Source of the DNA: Lysobacter enzymogenes
Lineage (GTDB): Bacteria; Pseudomonadota; Gammaproteobacteria; Xanthomonadales; Xanthomonadaceae
Direction of reading: 5' to 3'
DNA length: 64,000 nucleotides
NCBI RefSeq assembly: GCF_023617245.1
Contig: NZ_CP067396.1
Location: forward strand, 5,173,001-5,237,000
The translations under genes and the position numbers were made by a program. Positions 1 through 8,910 of the stretch are shown in pieces. The notes beneath the pieces were generated by a model. It saw nothing but the letters and a program-made list of their open reading frames with translations, was not told the origin of the DNA and searched no databases. How positions within the stretch are numbered: the stretch's first letter is position 1; each line of letters begins with the position of its first letter.

Positions 1-137
1 CGCGCCGCCGCGACCGCGCGCACGGGCCGGTGGCCACGCGGCTGTGGGATCACCTGCGGGCGCAGGCGCCGCAAATACGCGCCGCGCTGGCTTCGCCGGC
101 CGGCGAAGCCGCCGCGCCACGCAAGCGCGCGCGATAA
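1..137 (+). CDS. C-terminal end of a possible LysR-type regulator (partial)
   Basis: An open frame runs into the window from the left edge (first full codon at base 3) and stops with TAA at 135-137. The visible tail is about 44 residues, including GPVATRLWDHLRAQAPQIRA. That pattern (small residues, then LWDHL, then a short helix) resembles the last helix of many LysR-family transcriptional regulators. The tail ends in a basic Arg/Lys stretch. The 5' part, with any helix-turn-helix, lies outside the window, so the family call is an inference from one short motif and could be wrong. Confidence 0.4.
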   Translation, partial: RRRDRAHGPVATRLWDHLRAQAPQIRAALASPAGEAAAPRKRAR

Positions 138-262
138 AACACGCGATCAGAACAGCACGACCGCGCACACCGGCCCTGCGCCCAAAACGAAGCCGGACCG
201 GCGAACCGGTCCGGCTGGGCGGCGCCGCGCGCCGCATCGGGTTGCGAGGACTCGCGCTTGGG

Positions 263-427
263 TCATGCCGCCGGACGACGGCCGCGCAGCAGCGAGATGA
301 TCGCCAGCACCACGAACACCACGAACAGGATCCAGGCGATGTTGCTGGCCGCGCCGGCGATGCCGGTGAAGCCCAGCACGGCGGCGATCAGGGCGATGAC
401 GAAGAACACGACGGCGTAATGAAGCAT
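263..427 (-). CDS. DUF1328 small membrane protein
   Basis: This 54-residue peptide starts MLHYAVVFFVIALIAAVLGF and has two hydrophobic helices separated by TGIAGAASNIAW, then ends in RGRRPAA. This is the typical layout of DUF1328/YtjA-type inner-membrane peptides, which are usually 50-60 residues long. The start at 427 is preceded by a strong AGGAGG ribosome-binding site; a longer upstream frame has no such site. Its role is unknown; relatives in proteobacteria are often stress-induced. It stands alone, with the LytTR pair beginning about 240 bp away. Confidence 0.85.
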   Translation of the reverse strand: MLHYAVVFFVIALIAAVLGFTGIAGAASNIAWILFVVFVVLAIISLLRGRRPAA

Positions 428-666
428 GGGATCCTCCTGGCTGCGTGTGTGCGCTGCGGTGCCGATGCGGCCCGAAGCTTGTGGATCGATCCTCGCCCAG
501 CGCAGGTTGGCGCACGGTGACGAAGCGCGCCTGCGCGCGCCGACGCGCATCGCCGTGCAGCGCGGCTTCAGCGCCCTCATCGTTTCGTTAACGCGGCGTT
601 GGCGCGATTTCACGCCGCGGCTGTACGGTTCAGCCCGAAGCTGTGCGCGAAGTCGCGGCGCGCGCG

Positions 667-1428
667 CTACATCCCGCGAAAGCGGCTCGCGAACGCCGCG
701 CTCACCGGCAATATTTCCGCGCGCGCTTTCAAGCTCAGCTCGTGCCGGCCCAGTTCGTTGCGGCGCACGCGGTCGATCGCCGCCACCCGCACCACCAGGC
801 CGCGGTGCACCTGCCAGAACAGTGCCGGGTCGAGCCCGGCCAGCAGTTCCTTGACCGGCGTGCGCACCAGCGCTTCGCCGTCGCCGGTCACCACCCGCAC
901 GTATTTCTCCTGGGCCTGGAAGTACACGACTTCGTCGATGCCGATCATGCGCACGCTGTCGCCGACGCTGGCGCCGATCCAGCGGATCAACCGGTCGCCC
1001 TGCGGCCGCAACTGCGCCTCCAGCGCATCCAGGCGCGCGCGCCAGTCGTCCGGGCGGGCCTGGCGCAGGCGCTCGCGCACGCGCGCCACCGCTTGGTCGA
1101 GGCGCTCGCGGCTCACCGGCTTGAGCAGGTAGTCGGCGGCGCCGGCTTCGAACGCGCGCACCGCGTATTCGTCGTAGGCGGTGGTGAACACCACCAGCGC
1201 GCCGCCGGCGATGGCTTCGCGCGCGACGTCCAGGCCGCCGACCGCGGGCATGCGGATGTCCAGGAACGCGACCTGCGGACGCAGCGCGCGCACCGCCTCC
1301 AGGGCTTCATCGCCGTCCTCGCAGGCGGCGACGTCGAGTTCGGGCCACGCCTGCGCCAGCGCCTCCAGCAACGCCTGCCGCTGCGGCGCTTCGTCTTCGG
1401 CGAGCACGGCGAGGATGCGCTCGCTCAT
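667..1428 (-). CDS. LytTR-family response regulator
   Basis: The protein has 253 residues. The N-terminal 120 form a receiver domain with the acidic EDE cluster near residue 11, the phospho-acceptor Asp in VAFLDIRMP (about residue 57), and the conserved Lys in YLLKPVS. Residues about 145-253 form a LytTR DNA-binding domain (EVVYFQAQEKYVRVVT, then FWQVHRGLVVRVAAIDRV). Such regulators bind direct repeats in promoters and often control envelope or secreted functions. The start codon lies inside the end of the kinase gene (ATGA overlap at 1425-1428), so the two are translationally coupled and almost certainly cognate. The target genes cannot be read from the window. Confidence 0.92.
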   Translation of the reverse strand: MSERILAVLAEDEAPQRQALLEALAQAWPELDVAACEDGDEALEAVRALRPQVAFLDIRMPAVGGLDVAREAIAGGALVVFTTAYDEYAVRAFEAGAADYLLKPVSRERLDQAVARVRERLRQARPDDWRARLDALEAQLRPQGDRLIRWIGASVGDSVRMIGIDEVVYFQAQEKYVRVVTGDGEALVRTPVKELLAGLDPALFWQVHRGLVVRVAAIDRVRRNELGRHELSLKARAEILPVSAAFASRFRGM

Positions 1429-2669
1429 GCCGGGCGCTCCAGCGGCAGGCGCACCCGCGCCAGCGTGCCGCCCTCGCGGCGCGAGCACAGCTGCAGCGTG
1501 GCGCGCTCGCCGAAGCGCGCGGCGAGTTGCGCGCGCACGTTGGCCAAGCCCACGCCGCCGCCGACGCCGGTGCGCAGGCCGACGCCGTCGTCGGCGACTT
1601 CCAGTTCCAGCCAGTCGCCGTCGCGGCGCGCGCGCAGTTCGATCCGGCCCGGGCCGCTGCGCGGTTCGATGCCGTGCTTGACCGCGTTCTCCACCAGCGG
1701 GATCAGCAGCAGCGGCGGGCACGGCAGCAACCGCACCGCCGCCGGCGCCTGCACCGCGTGGCTGAGCCGGCCGTCGGTGCGCAGCCGCATCACTTCGAGA
1801 TAGCTGGCGCAGATGTCGAGTTGCTGGCCCAGCTCCGCGTCCAGCCGCGCCTCGCCTTCGCGCAACTTGGGGATGGTGGCGCGCAGATAGCCGACCAAGG
1901 CGTCCAGCGTCGCCTCCGCGCGCTGCGGATCGGGCCGCACCAGCGCGCGCACCGAGGCCAGGGTGTTGAACAGGAAATGCGGCTCGACCTGGGCCTGCAG
2001 CACGCCCAGCTGCAGTTCGGTGCGGCGGTTGCTCTCGTCGAGCGCGAGATAGCGGCGGCGCTCGAGGCTGGCCTGCCAGCGCGAGGCCTCGCTCAGGTAG
2101 GCGTACAGCGCCAGCGCGCCGCCGAGCAGCGCGTACAGCAGGCCTTCCAGCGCCAGCGACAGCGCGGCCAACAGCCAACGCCAGGCCGGCGGCGGCGGCG
2201 CCGAGACCTGGGCGACGGTCTGGCGCGCCCGCTCGCCCATCAGTTCGACCGTCCACTTCGAGGCCGCCGCATCGGCCAGGAACGCCAGCACCACGCCCAG
2301 CGCGATCGCCGCGAAGATCGCCGCGCGCTCGCGCCGCAGCGGCCAGCGCCGATGGCGCACCGCCACGGCCAGGGCCGGGCCGGCCGAGGTGACCACCATC
2401 CAGAACGCGAACTGCAGCGGCGCGCTGACCAGCGCCGAGGCCCAGGAACGGCTCATCACGTACACGCCGACCGCGGTGGCGGCGGCGAACAGCGTCGCCA
2501 CCAGCGCGAACATCGCGCTGCGCCCGCGCAGCCACGGCCGGCTGAACACCGGATAGCGCTTGTAGCGGTCCCACACCTGGTGCCCGCCGATCTGCACGTC
2601 GGCGGGCAGCGCGCGGTCGAGCGCGGGTCCGGCAGGGCTTGGCGGGGCGGCGTCAGCGGCGCGGGGCAT
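1425..2669 (-). CDS. LytS/YehU-type sensor histidine kinase
   Basis: This 414-residue kinase has about four hydrophobic membrane segments in its first 215 residues, then the His_kinase domain with the phospho-acceptor in QAQVEPHFLFNTLASVRAL. A HATPase domain follows, with the N-box in PLVENAVKHGIEPR and the G-box in VADDGVGLRTG. This is the 5TM-LytS/AlgZ-like arrangement that pairs with LytTR regulators, as it does here. Its 5' end overlaps the serine-hydrolase gene by 17 bp, so all three genes probably form one transcript. The signal sensed is unknown. Confidence 0.9.
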   Translation of the reverse strand: MPRAADAAPPSPAGPALDRALPADVQIGGHQVWDRYKRYPVFSRPWLRGRSAMFALVATLFAAATAVGVYVMSRSWASALVSAPLQFAFWMVVTSAGPALAVAVRHRRWPLRRERAAIFAAIALGVVLAFLADAAASKWTVELMGERARQTVAQVSAPPPPAWRWLLAALSLALEGLLYALLGGALALYAYLSEASRWQASLERRRYLALDESNRRTELQLGVLQAQVEPHFLFNTLASVRALVRPDPQRAEATLDALVGYLRATIPKLREGEARLDAELGQQLDICASYLEVMRLRTDGRLSHAVQAPAAVRLLPCPPLLLIPLVENAVKHGIEPRSGPGRIELRARRDGDWLELEVADDGVGLRTGVGGGVGLANVRAQLAARFGERATLQLCSRREGGTLARVRLPLERPA

Positions 2670-4401
2670 GAATCGCTTGTCCGTTCTGGTGCAGGGTCAG
2701 TCCGGCGATCTTGCCATCGCTGCCGCGTTCGAACGCGATCCGCGCGTCCACGCCTTCTGTGCGGAAGCGGTCGGCGCCGTCGGCGAGCAGGCGCAGCGCC
2801 CCCTGGCCGGTGGCCTGCGCGTACAGCGCGCCGTCGCGTTCGCCGATGCTCAGCACGAAGCCCGGCGCCAGCGGGTAGTCGCCGACGAAATCGCGCAGGC
2901 GCTGCGCGGCCGGCGCCGGAGCGGCTTTGGCGGGTGCCGCTTTGGAGGGTGCGGCTTTGGTGGGCGCTGCTTCGGCGGGCGCCGACGTGGCGGCCGGCGC
3001 GCTGCGCTGCGCCGCCACGCTGCCGCCGCCCTGGTTCCACACGAAGCCGTAGCAGCCGTCGGCGCCGCGCAGCGGGCGCAGCAGCGCATCGAACTGCAGC
3101 GGGTAGAAATCGCCGTGGTCGTCGTAACCCAACTCGAACTCGGGCTGCCCCTGCGCCTGCACGGTCAGCGCGCCGCCGCGCCGGCGCAGCGTGGTCGGCA
3201 AGCCGGCCAGCGAGTAGTCGCCGACCAAGCCGTCGAGCAAGGCCGCATCCGGCGTGGCCGCCTTGCGCGCGCGCTCGGCGGGGAAGTCCGGGTCGAGCAG
3301 ATGGCGGCCGAATCCGGCCAACCCGCCGGTCGCGCTCAGCGAGGTGTCCGACAGCAGCACCACGGCGCGGCCGCGCGCACGGTCCAGGGCGAGGTAGGAC
3401 GAGAAGCCGCCGGTGCCGCCGGCGTGTTCGGCCAGGGTGCGGCCGCCGTGTTCCAGCAGCATCCAGTTCATCCCCATCGGCGGCTGGCCCGGCAACGGTT
3501 GCAGGGTCCGCTGCACGGCGGCGATGGCGTCCTCGTCGGGCGCCGCCTCGCGCGCCAGCCCGGTCTGGGCGTAGCGGACCATGTCGTCGAGGGTGGCGCG
3601 CACCCCGCCGACGCCGGCCAGGTCGGCGCCGAAGCGCCAGGCCGGCGTGGCCTGGCCGTTGGGCAGCCGCCCGGCGACCGCGCGCACGCCCTCGGGCGCG
3701 CGGTCCACGTAGGCGCCGCGCATGCCCAACGGCTGCAGCAGGCCTTGCCGCAGCAGGGTTTCGTAGTCGGTTCCGGCGCGGTGCGCGACCGCGTAGGACA
3801 GCAGCATCATCGCGTAGTTGGAATAGGCGAAGTCGCGGCCCGGCGGCGCACTGAGCTCGACCTTCGCGAGCGCGCCGACCAGCGTGGCGATGTCGAGCCG
3901 GGCGTAGGGATCGGCCGGGTCCAGCGCCACGCCCGGCGGCAACGCGGGCAACCCGGAGCGATGGGTGACCACGTCGCGCAGGCGGATCGGCCGGCCTTCG
4001 AACGCCGGCACGCGCGCGCCGGCCGGCAGGTAATCGGCCAGCGGATCGTCGAGCGAGGCGCGGCCGGCGCGGATCAGTTCGGCCAGCAGCGCGGCGGTCA
4101 TGGTCTTGCTGATCGAGCCGATCTCGAACGCGGCGTCCGGGCCGATGCGCGCGGCGTGTCGCGGATCGACGCAGGCGAAGGCGCGCTGCACGCGCTCGCC
4201 GTCGATCAGCGCCGCGGCCCAGCAGGCGCCGCTGCGGTCGCCGTCGAGGCGGGCGCGCAGCGCGGCGGCGAGCGCGGACGACGACCCGTCAGCGGCGGCG
4301 ACGGACTGGGCCGGCGCGGCGATGGCGGGCGCGGCGGCGGCCAGGGCCGCCGCGAGGGCGGCGCCGGCCAGGAGGGGATGCGGGGGACGGGACGGGTTCA
4401 T
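2653..4401 (-). CDS. Secreted serine hydrolase of the beta-lactamase/penicillin-binding fold
   Basis: The 582-residue protein begins with a Sec signal peptide (MNPSRPPHPLLAGAALAAAL, ending about residue 30). Its catalytic domain shows Ser96-x-x-Lys99 (FEIGSISKT), Tyr193-Ser-Asn195 (AYSNYAMM) and a late HAGGTGGFSSYLA motif, which marks the class C beta-lactamase/esterase/D-peptidase superfamily. Two similar C-terminal lipocalin-like modules follow (FVGDY/LVGDY starts), joined by an Ala-Pro-Lys repeat linker (AAPTKAAPSKAAPAKAAP). AAGGAG precedes the start at 4401. Motifs alone do not separate a beta-lactamase from an esterase or peptidase. The overlap with the kinase gene suggests that the LytTR system monitors the envelope or the product of this enzyme. 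Confidence 0.88.
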   Translation of the reverse strand: MNPSRPPHPLLAGAALAAALAAAAPAIAAPAQSVAAADGSSSALAAALRARLDGDRSGACWAAALIDGERVQRAFACVDPRHAARIGPDAAFEIGSISKTMTAALLAELIRAGRASLDDPLADYLPAGARVPAFEGRPIRLRDVVTHRSGLPALPPGVALDPADPYARLDIATLVGALAKVELSAPPGRDFAYSNYAMMLLSYAVAHRAGTDYETLLRQGLLQPLGMRGAYVDRAPEGVRAVAGRLPNGQATPAWRFGADLAGVGGVRATLDDMVRYAQTGLAREAAPDEDAIAAVQRTLQPLPGQPPMGMNWMLLEHGGRTLAEHAGGTGGFSSYLALDRARGRAVVLLSDTSLSATGGLAGFGRHLLDPDFPAERARKAATPDAALLDGLVGDYSLAGLPTTLRRRGGALTVQAQGQPEFELGYDDHGDFYPLQFDALLRPLRGADGCYGFVWNQGGGSVAAQRSAPAATSAPAEAAPTKAAPSKAAPAKAAPAPAAQRLRDFVGDYPLAPGFVLSIGERDGALYAQATGQGALRLLADGADRFRTEGVDARIAFERGSDGKIAGLTLHQNGQAIHAPRR

Positions 4402-4528
4402 CGGCGGACTCCTTTCGCGGGAAGACGCCAGCCTCGCCCGTCGCGCCGCCGCGCGCCCGGGTCTGCGACCGGTCCGCGATCCGCGGCGACGAAACGCGGC
4501 CAACGCGCGATGAAGCGGCCGGAAGCCC

Positions 4529-4667
4529 CTGTAGGAGCGGCGCAAGCCGCGACCGCGCCACAGCGCCCGCCGGCGCGACCCGCGGTCCCGGTTCGAAGCC
4601 GCACGCGCGAGACAGGCCCGCGACGGCGCGGACGGTCGCGCGGTCGCGGCTTGCGCCGCTCCTACAC
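4529..4667. repeat. REP-like inverted pair (GTAGGAGCG family)
   Basis: Two arms, 4529-4557 and 4639-4667, are almost perfect reverse complements (CTGTAGGAGCGGCGCAAGCC and its complement). Each arm also contains its own short palindrome (CGGCGCAAGCCG). They enclose about 80 bp of non-coding DNA between the hydrolase and the LysE gene. The same family recurs at 9984-10350. Such intergenic palindromes are usually mobilised by RAYT transposases, none of which is visible here. The rest of this 344-bp gap shows no gene. Confidence 0.8.
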
Positions 4668-4745
4668 GGAGAGACCGAGGCCATGCGCGCCGCTTGCGCG
4701 CCGCCCCGCGCTCGCCTCCAATGAAACCCCGCCCCGGAGCCGCCC

Positions 4746-5369
4746 ATGGACCCGCAGACCCTCGCCGCCTTCTTCGCCACCGCGCTGTTCCTGGCCGTGG
4801 TGCCGGGCCCGGACAACGTGTTCGTGCTGACCCAGTCGGCGCTGCGCGGCAAGCGCGCCGGGTTGTGGGTGGTGCTGGGACTGTGCAGCGGCCTGCTGGT
4901 CCACACCGCCGCGGTCGCGCTCGGCGTGGCGGCGCTGTTCGAGCGCTCGCGGCTGGCCTTCGATCTGCTCAAGTACGCCGGCGCAGCCTATCTGCTGTAC
5001 CTGGCCTGGCAGTCGCTGCGCGCCCCGGCGATGGCGATCGACGCCGGCGCAGGCGCGCGCGGCAACGCCGGCAGGCTGTACCTGCGCGGCATCGTCATGA
5101 ACGTCAGCAACCCCAAGGTCTCGATCTTCTTTCTCGCGTTCCTGCCCCAGTTCGTCGATAAGCAGGCCGGCTCGGTGACCCTGCAGATGTTGGCGCTGGG
5201 CGCGACGTTCATCCTCGCCACCGCGCTGGTGTTCGGCGCGCTGGCGCTGAGCGCGGGCGCGGTCGGCCAGCGCTTCGCGCGTTCGCAGCGCGCCCAGCGC
5301 TGGATGAACCGCGCCGCCGCGGCGGTGTTCGCCGGGCTCGCGGCCAAGCTCGCCACCGCCCAGCGCTGA
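4746..5369 (+). CDS. LysE/RhtB-family amino-acid exporter
   Basis: This 207-residue integral membrane protein has about six hydrophobic segments. It carries the family signature near its start (VVPGPDNVFVLTQSALRGKRAG) and the conserved NVSNPKVSIFFLAFLPQFVD in the middle. The family exports amino acids or related metabolites across the inner membrane in exchange for protons; the substrate cannot be told from sequence. It is a single-gene unit convergent with the cytochrome bd operon, and only 4 bp separate the two stop codons. Confidence 0.92.
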   Translation: MDPQTLAAFFATALFLAVVPGPDNVFVLTQSALRGKRAGLWVVLGLCSGLLVHTAAVALGVAALFERSRLAFDLLKYAGAAYLLYLAWQSLRAPAMAIDAGAGARGNAGRLYLRGIVMNVSNPKVSIFFLAFLPQFVDKQAGSVTLQMLALGATFILATALVFGALALSAGAVGQRFARSQRAQRWMNRAAAAVFAGLAAKLATAQR

Positions 5370-5373
5370 GGCG

Positions 5374-5676
5374 CTACAGCAGGCTGCGCGTCCACAGCGC
5401 GGCCAGCCCCAGCATCAGCGGCCACAGCAGCGCCGGATGCAGCAACGCGCGCGCCCAGGCTCGCCGCGGGCGGAAACCGACGCCGTGGACGAAGCCGGCG
5501 CAGATCGCCGCCACCAGCGGCGTCAGCAGGCCGTGCGCGCCGGGGCCGAGTTCGGCGCCGCGCATGGCCGGCAGGAACAACAGCGCCAGCGACAGCGACG
5601 CGGCCAGCAGCAGCGACAGCGCGCGCGCCCAGCCGCCGGCGGGCGCGGCGCGCTCGGCGGCGTCGGCGACGTCCAT
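5374..5676 (-). CDS. ybgE: YbgE-like cytochrome bd operon protein
   Basis: This 100-residue protein has three hydrophobic segments (residues about 18-36, 45-65, 80-98). It is the last gene of the cydPABX operon and starts inside the cydX stop (TGATG at 5674-5678). Position, size and membrane topology match YbgE/CydY-type proteins, which are regularly found after cydX. Sequence conservation in this family is weak, so the call leans on context. A longer upstream frame exists but is a shadow of cydX. The exact role in cytochrome bd function is not established. Confidence 0.65.
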   Translation of the reverse strand: MDVADAAERAAPAGGWARALSLLLAASLSLALLFLPAMRGAELGPGAHGLLTPLVAAICAGFVHGVGFRPRRAWARALLHPALLWPLMLGLAALWTRSLL

Positions 5677-5801
5677 CAACGGCCCCGCCGCGCCTGCGCG
5701 CGCGACTGTTCGTCGTCCTCGCGCATCTCGAACCACATCGCGTTGAGCACGCCGAAGCTGCAGGCCAGGGCCAAACCGAGGATCCAGGCGAAGTACCACA
5801 T
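5676..5801 (-). CDS. cydX: CydX, small subunit of cytochrome bd-I oxidase
   Basis: The 41-residue peptide MWYFAWILGLALACSFGVLN has the classic CydX pattern: MWYFxWILG, one transmembrane helix, then NAMWFEM and a charged tail. CydX binds CydAB in the inner membrane and stabilises the haem site. The gene overlaps the cydB stop and the ybgE start by one base each (TGATG junctions). Its ribosome-binding site AAGGAGG lies within the last cydB codons. Confidence 0.95.
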   Translation of the reverse strand: MWYFAWILGLALACSFGVLNAMWFEMREDDEQSRAQARRGR

Positions 5802-6934
5802 CAGTAACCTCCTTCGTGTTCGCCCTGCGCCTGTACATGGGCGCGGGTGATGGTGCCGCGCATGACCCGGAACGCCCACGCGGTGTAGGCCAGGATCAGC
5901 GGCAGGAAGATCGCCGCGGCCACCAGCATGATCCCCAGCGTGCGCTGGCTGGAGGACGCGTCCCACACGGTCAGGCCGTGCGCGGGATCGGTGGCCGAGG
6001 GCATCAAGAACGGGAACAGTGAGGCGCCGGCGGTGAGGATGATGCAGGCCACCGCGACGCCGCTGGCGATGAAGCTCCAGCGCCGCGAGCGCAGCAGCGC
6101 CACCGCCAGCAACGCCGCGAACGCCAGCGCCGGCAGCGCGATCAGCCACGGCTGCAGCGCGTAGTTCGCCAGCCAGCCGCCGTCGACGGCGATGGCCTGC
6201 TTGGCCAGCGGGTCCGACGGCGCGCCGGTGTTCCACGCGCCTACTATCGCCGTGCCCGGCAGCGAACGCAGCCACACGCCGGCGCCGGCGAACGCGGCGA
6301 TCGTCGCCGCCGCGGCGATGCGGGCGATACGCCGCGCGCGCGCGCCGACCGGGTCTTCGACCCGCATCGCCGCATAGCTGGCGCCGTGCATCACCAGCAT
6401 CGCCAGGCTCACCACGCCGGCCAGCAACGCGAACGGATGGAACAGACCGAGGAAACTGCCGTCGAACACCGGCAGCAGCTGCTCGGTGAAGTGGAACGGC
6501 ACGCCCAGGAACAGGTTGCCGAACGCGACGCCGAACACCAGCGACGGCACCGCGCCGGCGATGGTCAGCGCCCAGTCCCAGGCGCCGCGCCAGCGCGCGT
6601 GCGGCAGACGGTTGCGGAAGGCGAAGCCGACCGGACGCAGGATCAGCGCCACCAGCAACAGGAACATGGCGAAGTACAACGCCGAGAACGACGCCGCGTA
6701 CAACAGCGGCCACGCCGCGAACACCGCGCCGCCACCGAGGATGAACCAGACCTGGTTGCCTTCCCAGTTCGGTTCGATCGCCTCCAGCGCCATGCGCCGT
6801 TCGACGTCGTCGCGACCGATCAGGCGCAGGATCGCGCCCAAGCCCAGGTCGTAGCCGTCGGTGAGGGCGAAGCCGATCAGCAGCACGCCCAGCAGCAGCC
6901 ACCACAGTTCGCGCAACAGTGCGTAGTCGATCAT
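5801..6934 (-). CDS. cydB: Cytochrome bd ubiquinol oxidase subunit II (CydB)
   Basis: This 377-residue polytopic membrane protein starts MIDYALLRELWWLLLGVLLI and contains the family motif EAIEPNWEGNQVWFILGGG near residues 52-70. CydB is the second large subunit of the high-affinity quinol oxidase that reduces oxygen to water without proton pumping. Length is normal for the family. It begins 10 bp after the cydA stop and overlaps cydX, so the stoichiometry of the complex is likely set by translational coupling. Confidence 0.97.
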   Translation of the reverse strand: MIDYALLRELWWLLLGVLLIGFALTDGYDLGLGAILRLIGRDDVERRMALEAIEPNWEGNQVWFILGGGAVFAAWPLLYAASFSALYFAMFLLLVALILRPVGFAFRNRLPHARWRGAWDWALTIAGAVPSLVFGVAFGNLFLGVPFHFTEQLLPVFDGSFLGLFHPFALLAGVVSLAMLVMHGASYAAMRVEDPVGARARRIARIAAAATIAAFAGAGVWLRSLPGTAIVGAWNTGAPSDPLAKQAIAVDGGWLANYALQPWLIALPALAFAALLAVALLRSRRWSFIASGVAVACIILTAGASLFPFLMPSATDPAHGLTVWDASSSQRTLGIMLVAAAIFLPLILAYTAWAFRVMRGTITRAHVQAQGEHEGGY

Positions 6935-6944
6935 GGTCGTGGCC

Positions 6945-8507
6945 TCAGGCGGTGTGCGCGGCGGGCGCGGTGCGGGTGGCGGGCCAGAACTTCAGCCGGT
7001 CGGGTCCGGAGCGGATCGCGCGCAGCATCAGCACCGCGTCGACCACGGCCAACCCGGTGTAGAGCACGACGAAGCCGACCAGGCTGGCGATCACCTGGGT
7101 GGAGTTGGTCGCCGACACGCCGAGGAAGGTCGGCAGCACGCCGTCGATGGCCCAGGGCTGGCGGCCGACCTCGGCCACGATCCAGCCCAGCTCCGCCGCG
7201 ACCCACGGCAGCGGCAGGCTGTACAGCGCGATGCGCAGGAACCAGCGCGTTTCCAGGCGGTTGCGCGTGGCCAGCCAGAACGCCGCGGCGAACAGGACGA
7301 TGAAGTAGAACCCCAGCGCGACCATGATCCGGAACGACCAGAACAGCACCGGCACGTTCGGCACCGTGCTCCACGCGGCGCGTTCGATGATCGCCTCGTC
7401 GGCGCTGGCCGGGTCCGCGGTGTAGCGCAGGGTCAGCAGGCCGAAGCCGAGGTCGTCGCGCAGGGCCATGAACGCGGCTTGTTTTTCGGCGTCGTCGCGG
7501 TCGGCTCGCAGTTCGCGCAGCGCTTGGTAGGCGCCGATGCCGCGGCGGATGCGTTCGCGGTTGTCCTCGACCAGGTCGTGGATGCCGGCCACCTCGCCGT
7601 CGAGCGAACGCGTGGCGATCAGGCCCAGCGCCCACGGAATGCGGATCGCGTGCGCGGTCTCGCGCTTTTCCATGTCGGGGATGCCGAACGCGGTGAACGC
7701 GGCCGGTGCCGGATGGGTGCGCCACTCGGCCTCGATCGCGGCGACCTTCATCTTCTGGTTTTCCGACGCGGTGTAGCCGCTCTCGTCGCCGAGCACCGCC
7801 ACCGACAGCGCCGAGGCCAGGCCGAAGCTGGCCGCGACCACCATCGAGCGTTTGGCAATCTCGACGTTGCGCCCGCGCAGCAGGTACCAGGCGCTGATCG
7901 ACAGCACGAACATCGCGCCGGTGACGTAGCCGGCGCTGACGGTGTGGACGAACTTGGCCTGCGCGACCGGGTTGAACACCACCGCGGCGAAGTCGGTGAT
8001 CTCCATGCGCATGGTGTGGAAGTTGAATTCCGCGCCGACCGGGTTCTGCATCCAGCCGTTGGCGATCAGGATCCACAGCGCCGACAGGTTCGCGCCGAGC
8101 GCGGTCAGCCAGGTCACGGTCAGGTGCTGCAGCTTGCTGAGCCGATCCCAGCCGAAGAAGAACAGGCCGACGAACGTGCTCTCCAGGAAGAACGCCATCA
8201 GCCCTTCGATCGCCAGCGGCGCGCCGAAGATGTCGCCGACGTAATGCGAGTAATAGGCCCAGTTGGTGCCGAACTGGAATTCCATGGTGATGCCGGTGGC
8301 CACGCCCATGGCGAAGTTGATCCCGAACAGCACGCCCCAGAACCGGGTCATCTGTTTCCAGATCGCGCGCCCGCTCATCACGTAAACGCTTTCCATGATC
8401 GCCATGATCAGCGCCAGGCCGATGGTCAGCGGCACGAACAGGAAGTGATACAGCGCTGTCAGCGCGAATTGCAGGCGCGACAGATCGACGACGTACAGGT
8501 CCGGCAT
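6945..8507 (-). CDS. cydA: Cytochrome bd ubiquinol oxidase subunit I (CydA)
   Basis: The protein has about 520 residues. The haem-ligand regions are visible: a His in RLQFALTALYHFLFVP, a second His in AKFVHTVSAGYVTG and a Met in LFWSFRIMVALGF. The quinol-site signature EVGRQPWAIDG is present. The Q-loop is long (roughly residues 255-385), as in E. coli CydA rather than the short-loop type. I chose ATG at 8507 because AAGGTG lies at a good distance upstream; a GTG three codons earlier (8516) is possible. It catalyses quinol oxidation and oxygen reduction in the inner membrane. Confidence 0.97.
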   Translation of the reverse strand: MPDLYVVDLSRLQFALTALYHFLFVPLTIGLALIMAIMESVYVMSGRAIWKQMTRFWGVLFGINFAMGVATGITMEFQFGTNWAYYSHYVGDIFGAPLAIEGLMAFFLESTFVGLFFFGWDRLSKLQHLTVTWLTALGANLSALWILIANGWMQNPVGAEFNFHTMRMEITDFAAVVFNPVAQAKFVHTVSAGYVTGAMFVLSISAWYLLRGRNVEIAKRSMVVAASFGLASALSVAVLGDESGYTASENQKMKVAAIEAEWRTHPAPAAFTAFGIPDMEKRETAHAIRIPWALGLIATRSLDGEVAGIHDLVEDNRERIRRGIGAYQALRELRADRDDAEKQAAFMALRDDLGFGLLTLRYTADPASADEAIIERAAWSTVPNVPVLFWSFRIMVALGFYFIVLFAAAFWLATRNRLETRWFLRIALYSLPLPWVAAELGWIVAEVGRQPWAIDGVLPTFLGVSATNSTQVIASLVGFVVLYTGLAVVDAVLMLRAIRSGPDRLKFWPATRTAPAAHTA

Positions 8508-8512
8508 GGGGT

Positions 8513-8719
8513 TCACCTTGCTTGCAGGAGGAGCCGGTCGACCGCGCCGGCGTCGACCGGCGGGCGGTGCGAGGGCGAGAAGAACAGCAGGTACAGCAGC
8601 GTCAGCAGCGCCAGCTTGGCGGCGATGGTCAGCGCGATGCGGCGCAACAGCGCCGCGCGCCAGCGCGGCGGCGACGCGGCGGCGCCGCGTTCATCGACCT
8701 GCGCTTGCGGACTTTTCAC
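8513..8719 (-). CDS. cydP: CydP-like small cytochrome oxidase subunit
   Basis: The product has 68 residues with one transmembrane helix. The core RRIALTIAAKLALLTLLYLL followed by FFSPSHRPPVD matches the CydP pattern (helix, then FFSPxHRPxVD) seen in front of cydA in Xanthomonadaceae-type operons. It starts with GTG at 8719 behind a GGGAG site. The cydA start follows after the stop at 8513. CydP is regarded as a putative accessory subunit; its biochemical role is not established. As first gene of the operon it sits just downstream of an FNR-type box. Confidence 0.8.
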   Translation of the reverse strand: MKSPQAQVDERGAAASPPRWRAALLRRIALTIAAKLALLTLLYLLFFSPSHRPPVDAGAVDRLLLQAR

Positions 8720-8773
8720 GGCCGGCTCCCGGGGAATCTGCGAGCATTCGACGCGAACGCAGCCGATGGCGTG

Positions 8774-8787
8774 TTGATCCAGGTCAA
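8774..8787. promoter_or_regulatory. FNR/ANR-type box upstream of the cyd operon
   Basis: TTGATCCAGGTCAA matches the FNR/ANR consensus TTGAT-N4-ATCAA with one mismatch in the right arm. It lies 55 bp upstream of the cydP start, a distance compatible with a class II activator site near -41.5 of a minus-strand promoter. Activation of cyd by an Fnr-family protein when oxygen is low would be expected. Confidence 0.75.
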
Positions 8788-8910
8788 GCCGCCCGCCGAT
8801 CGGGCCGGTGCCGCGCCGGCGAGGCCGCGGTGCCCGTCCTGTTTCTCCACGCGTTGTGCGCGGGTTCGCGCCCGCGCGCGGCGAACGCCGCCGCCGGTCA
8901 CCGCCGCGGC

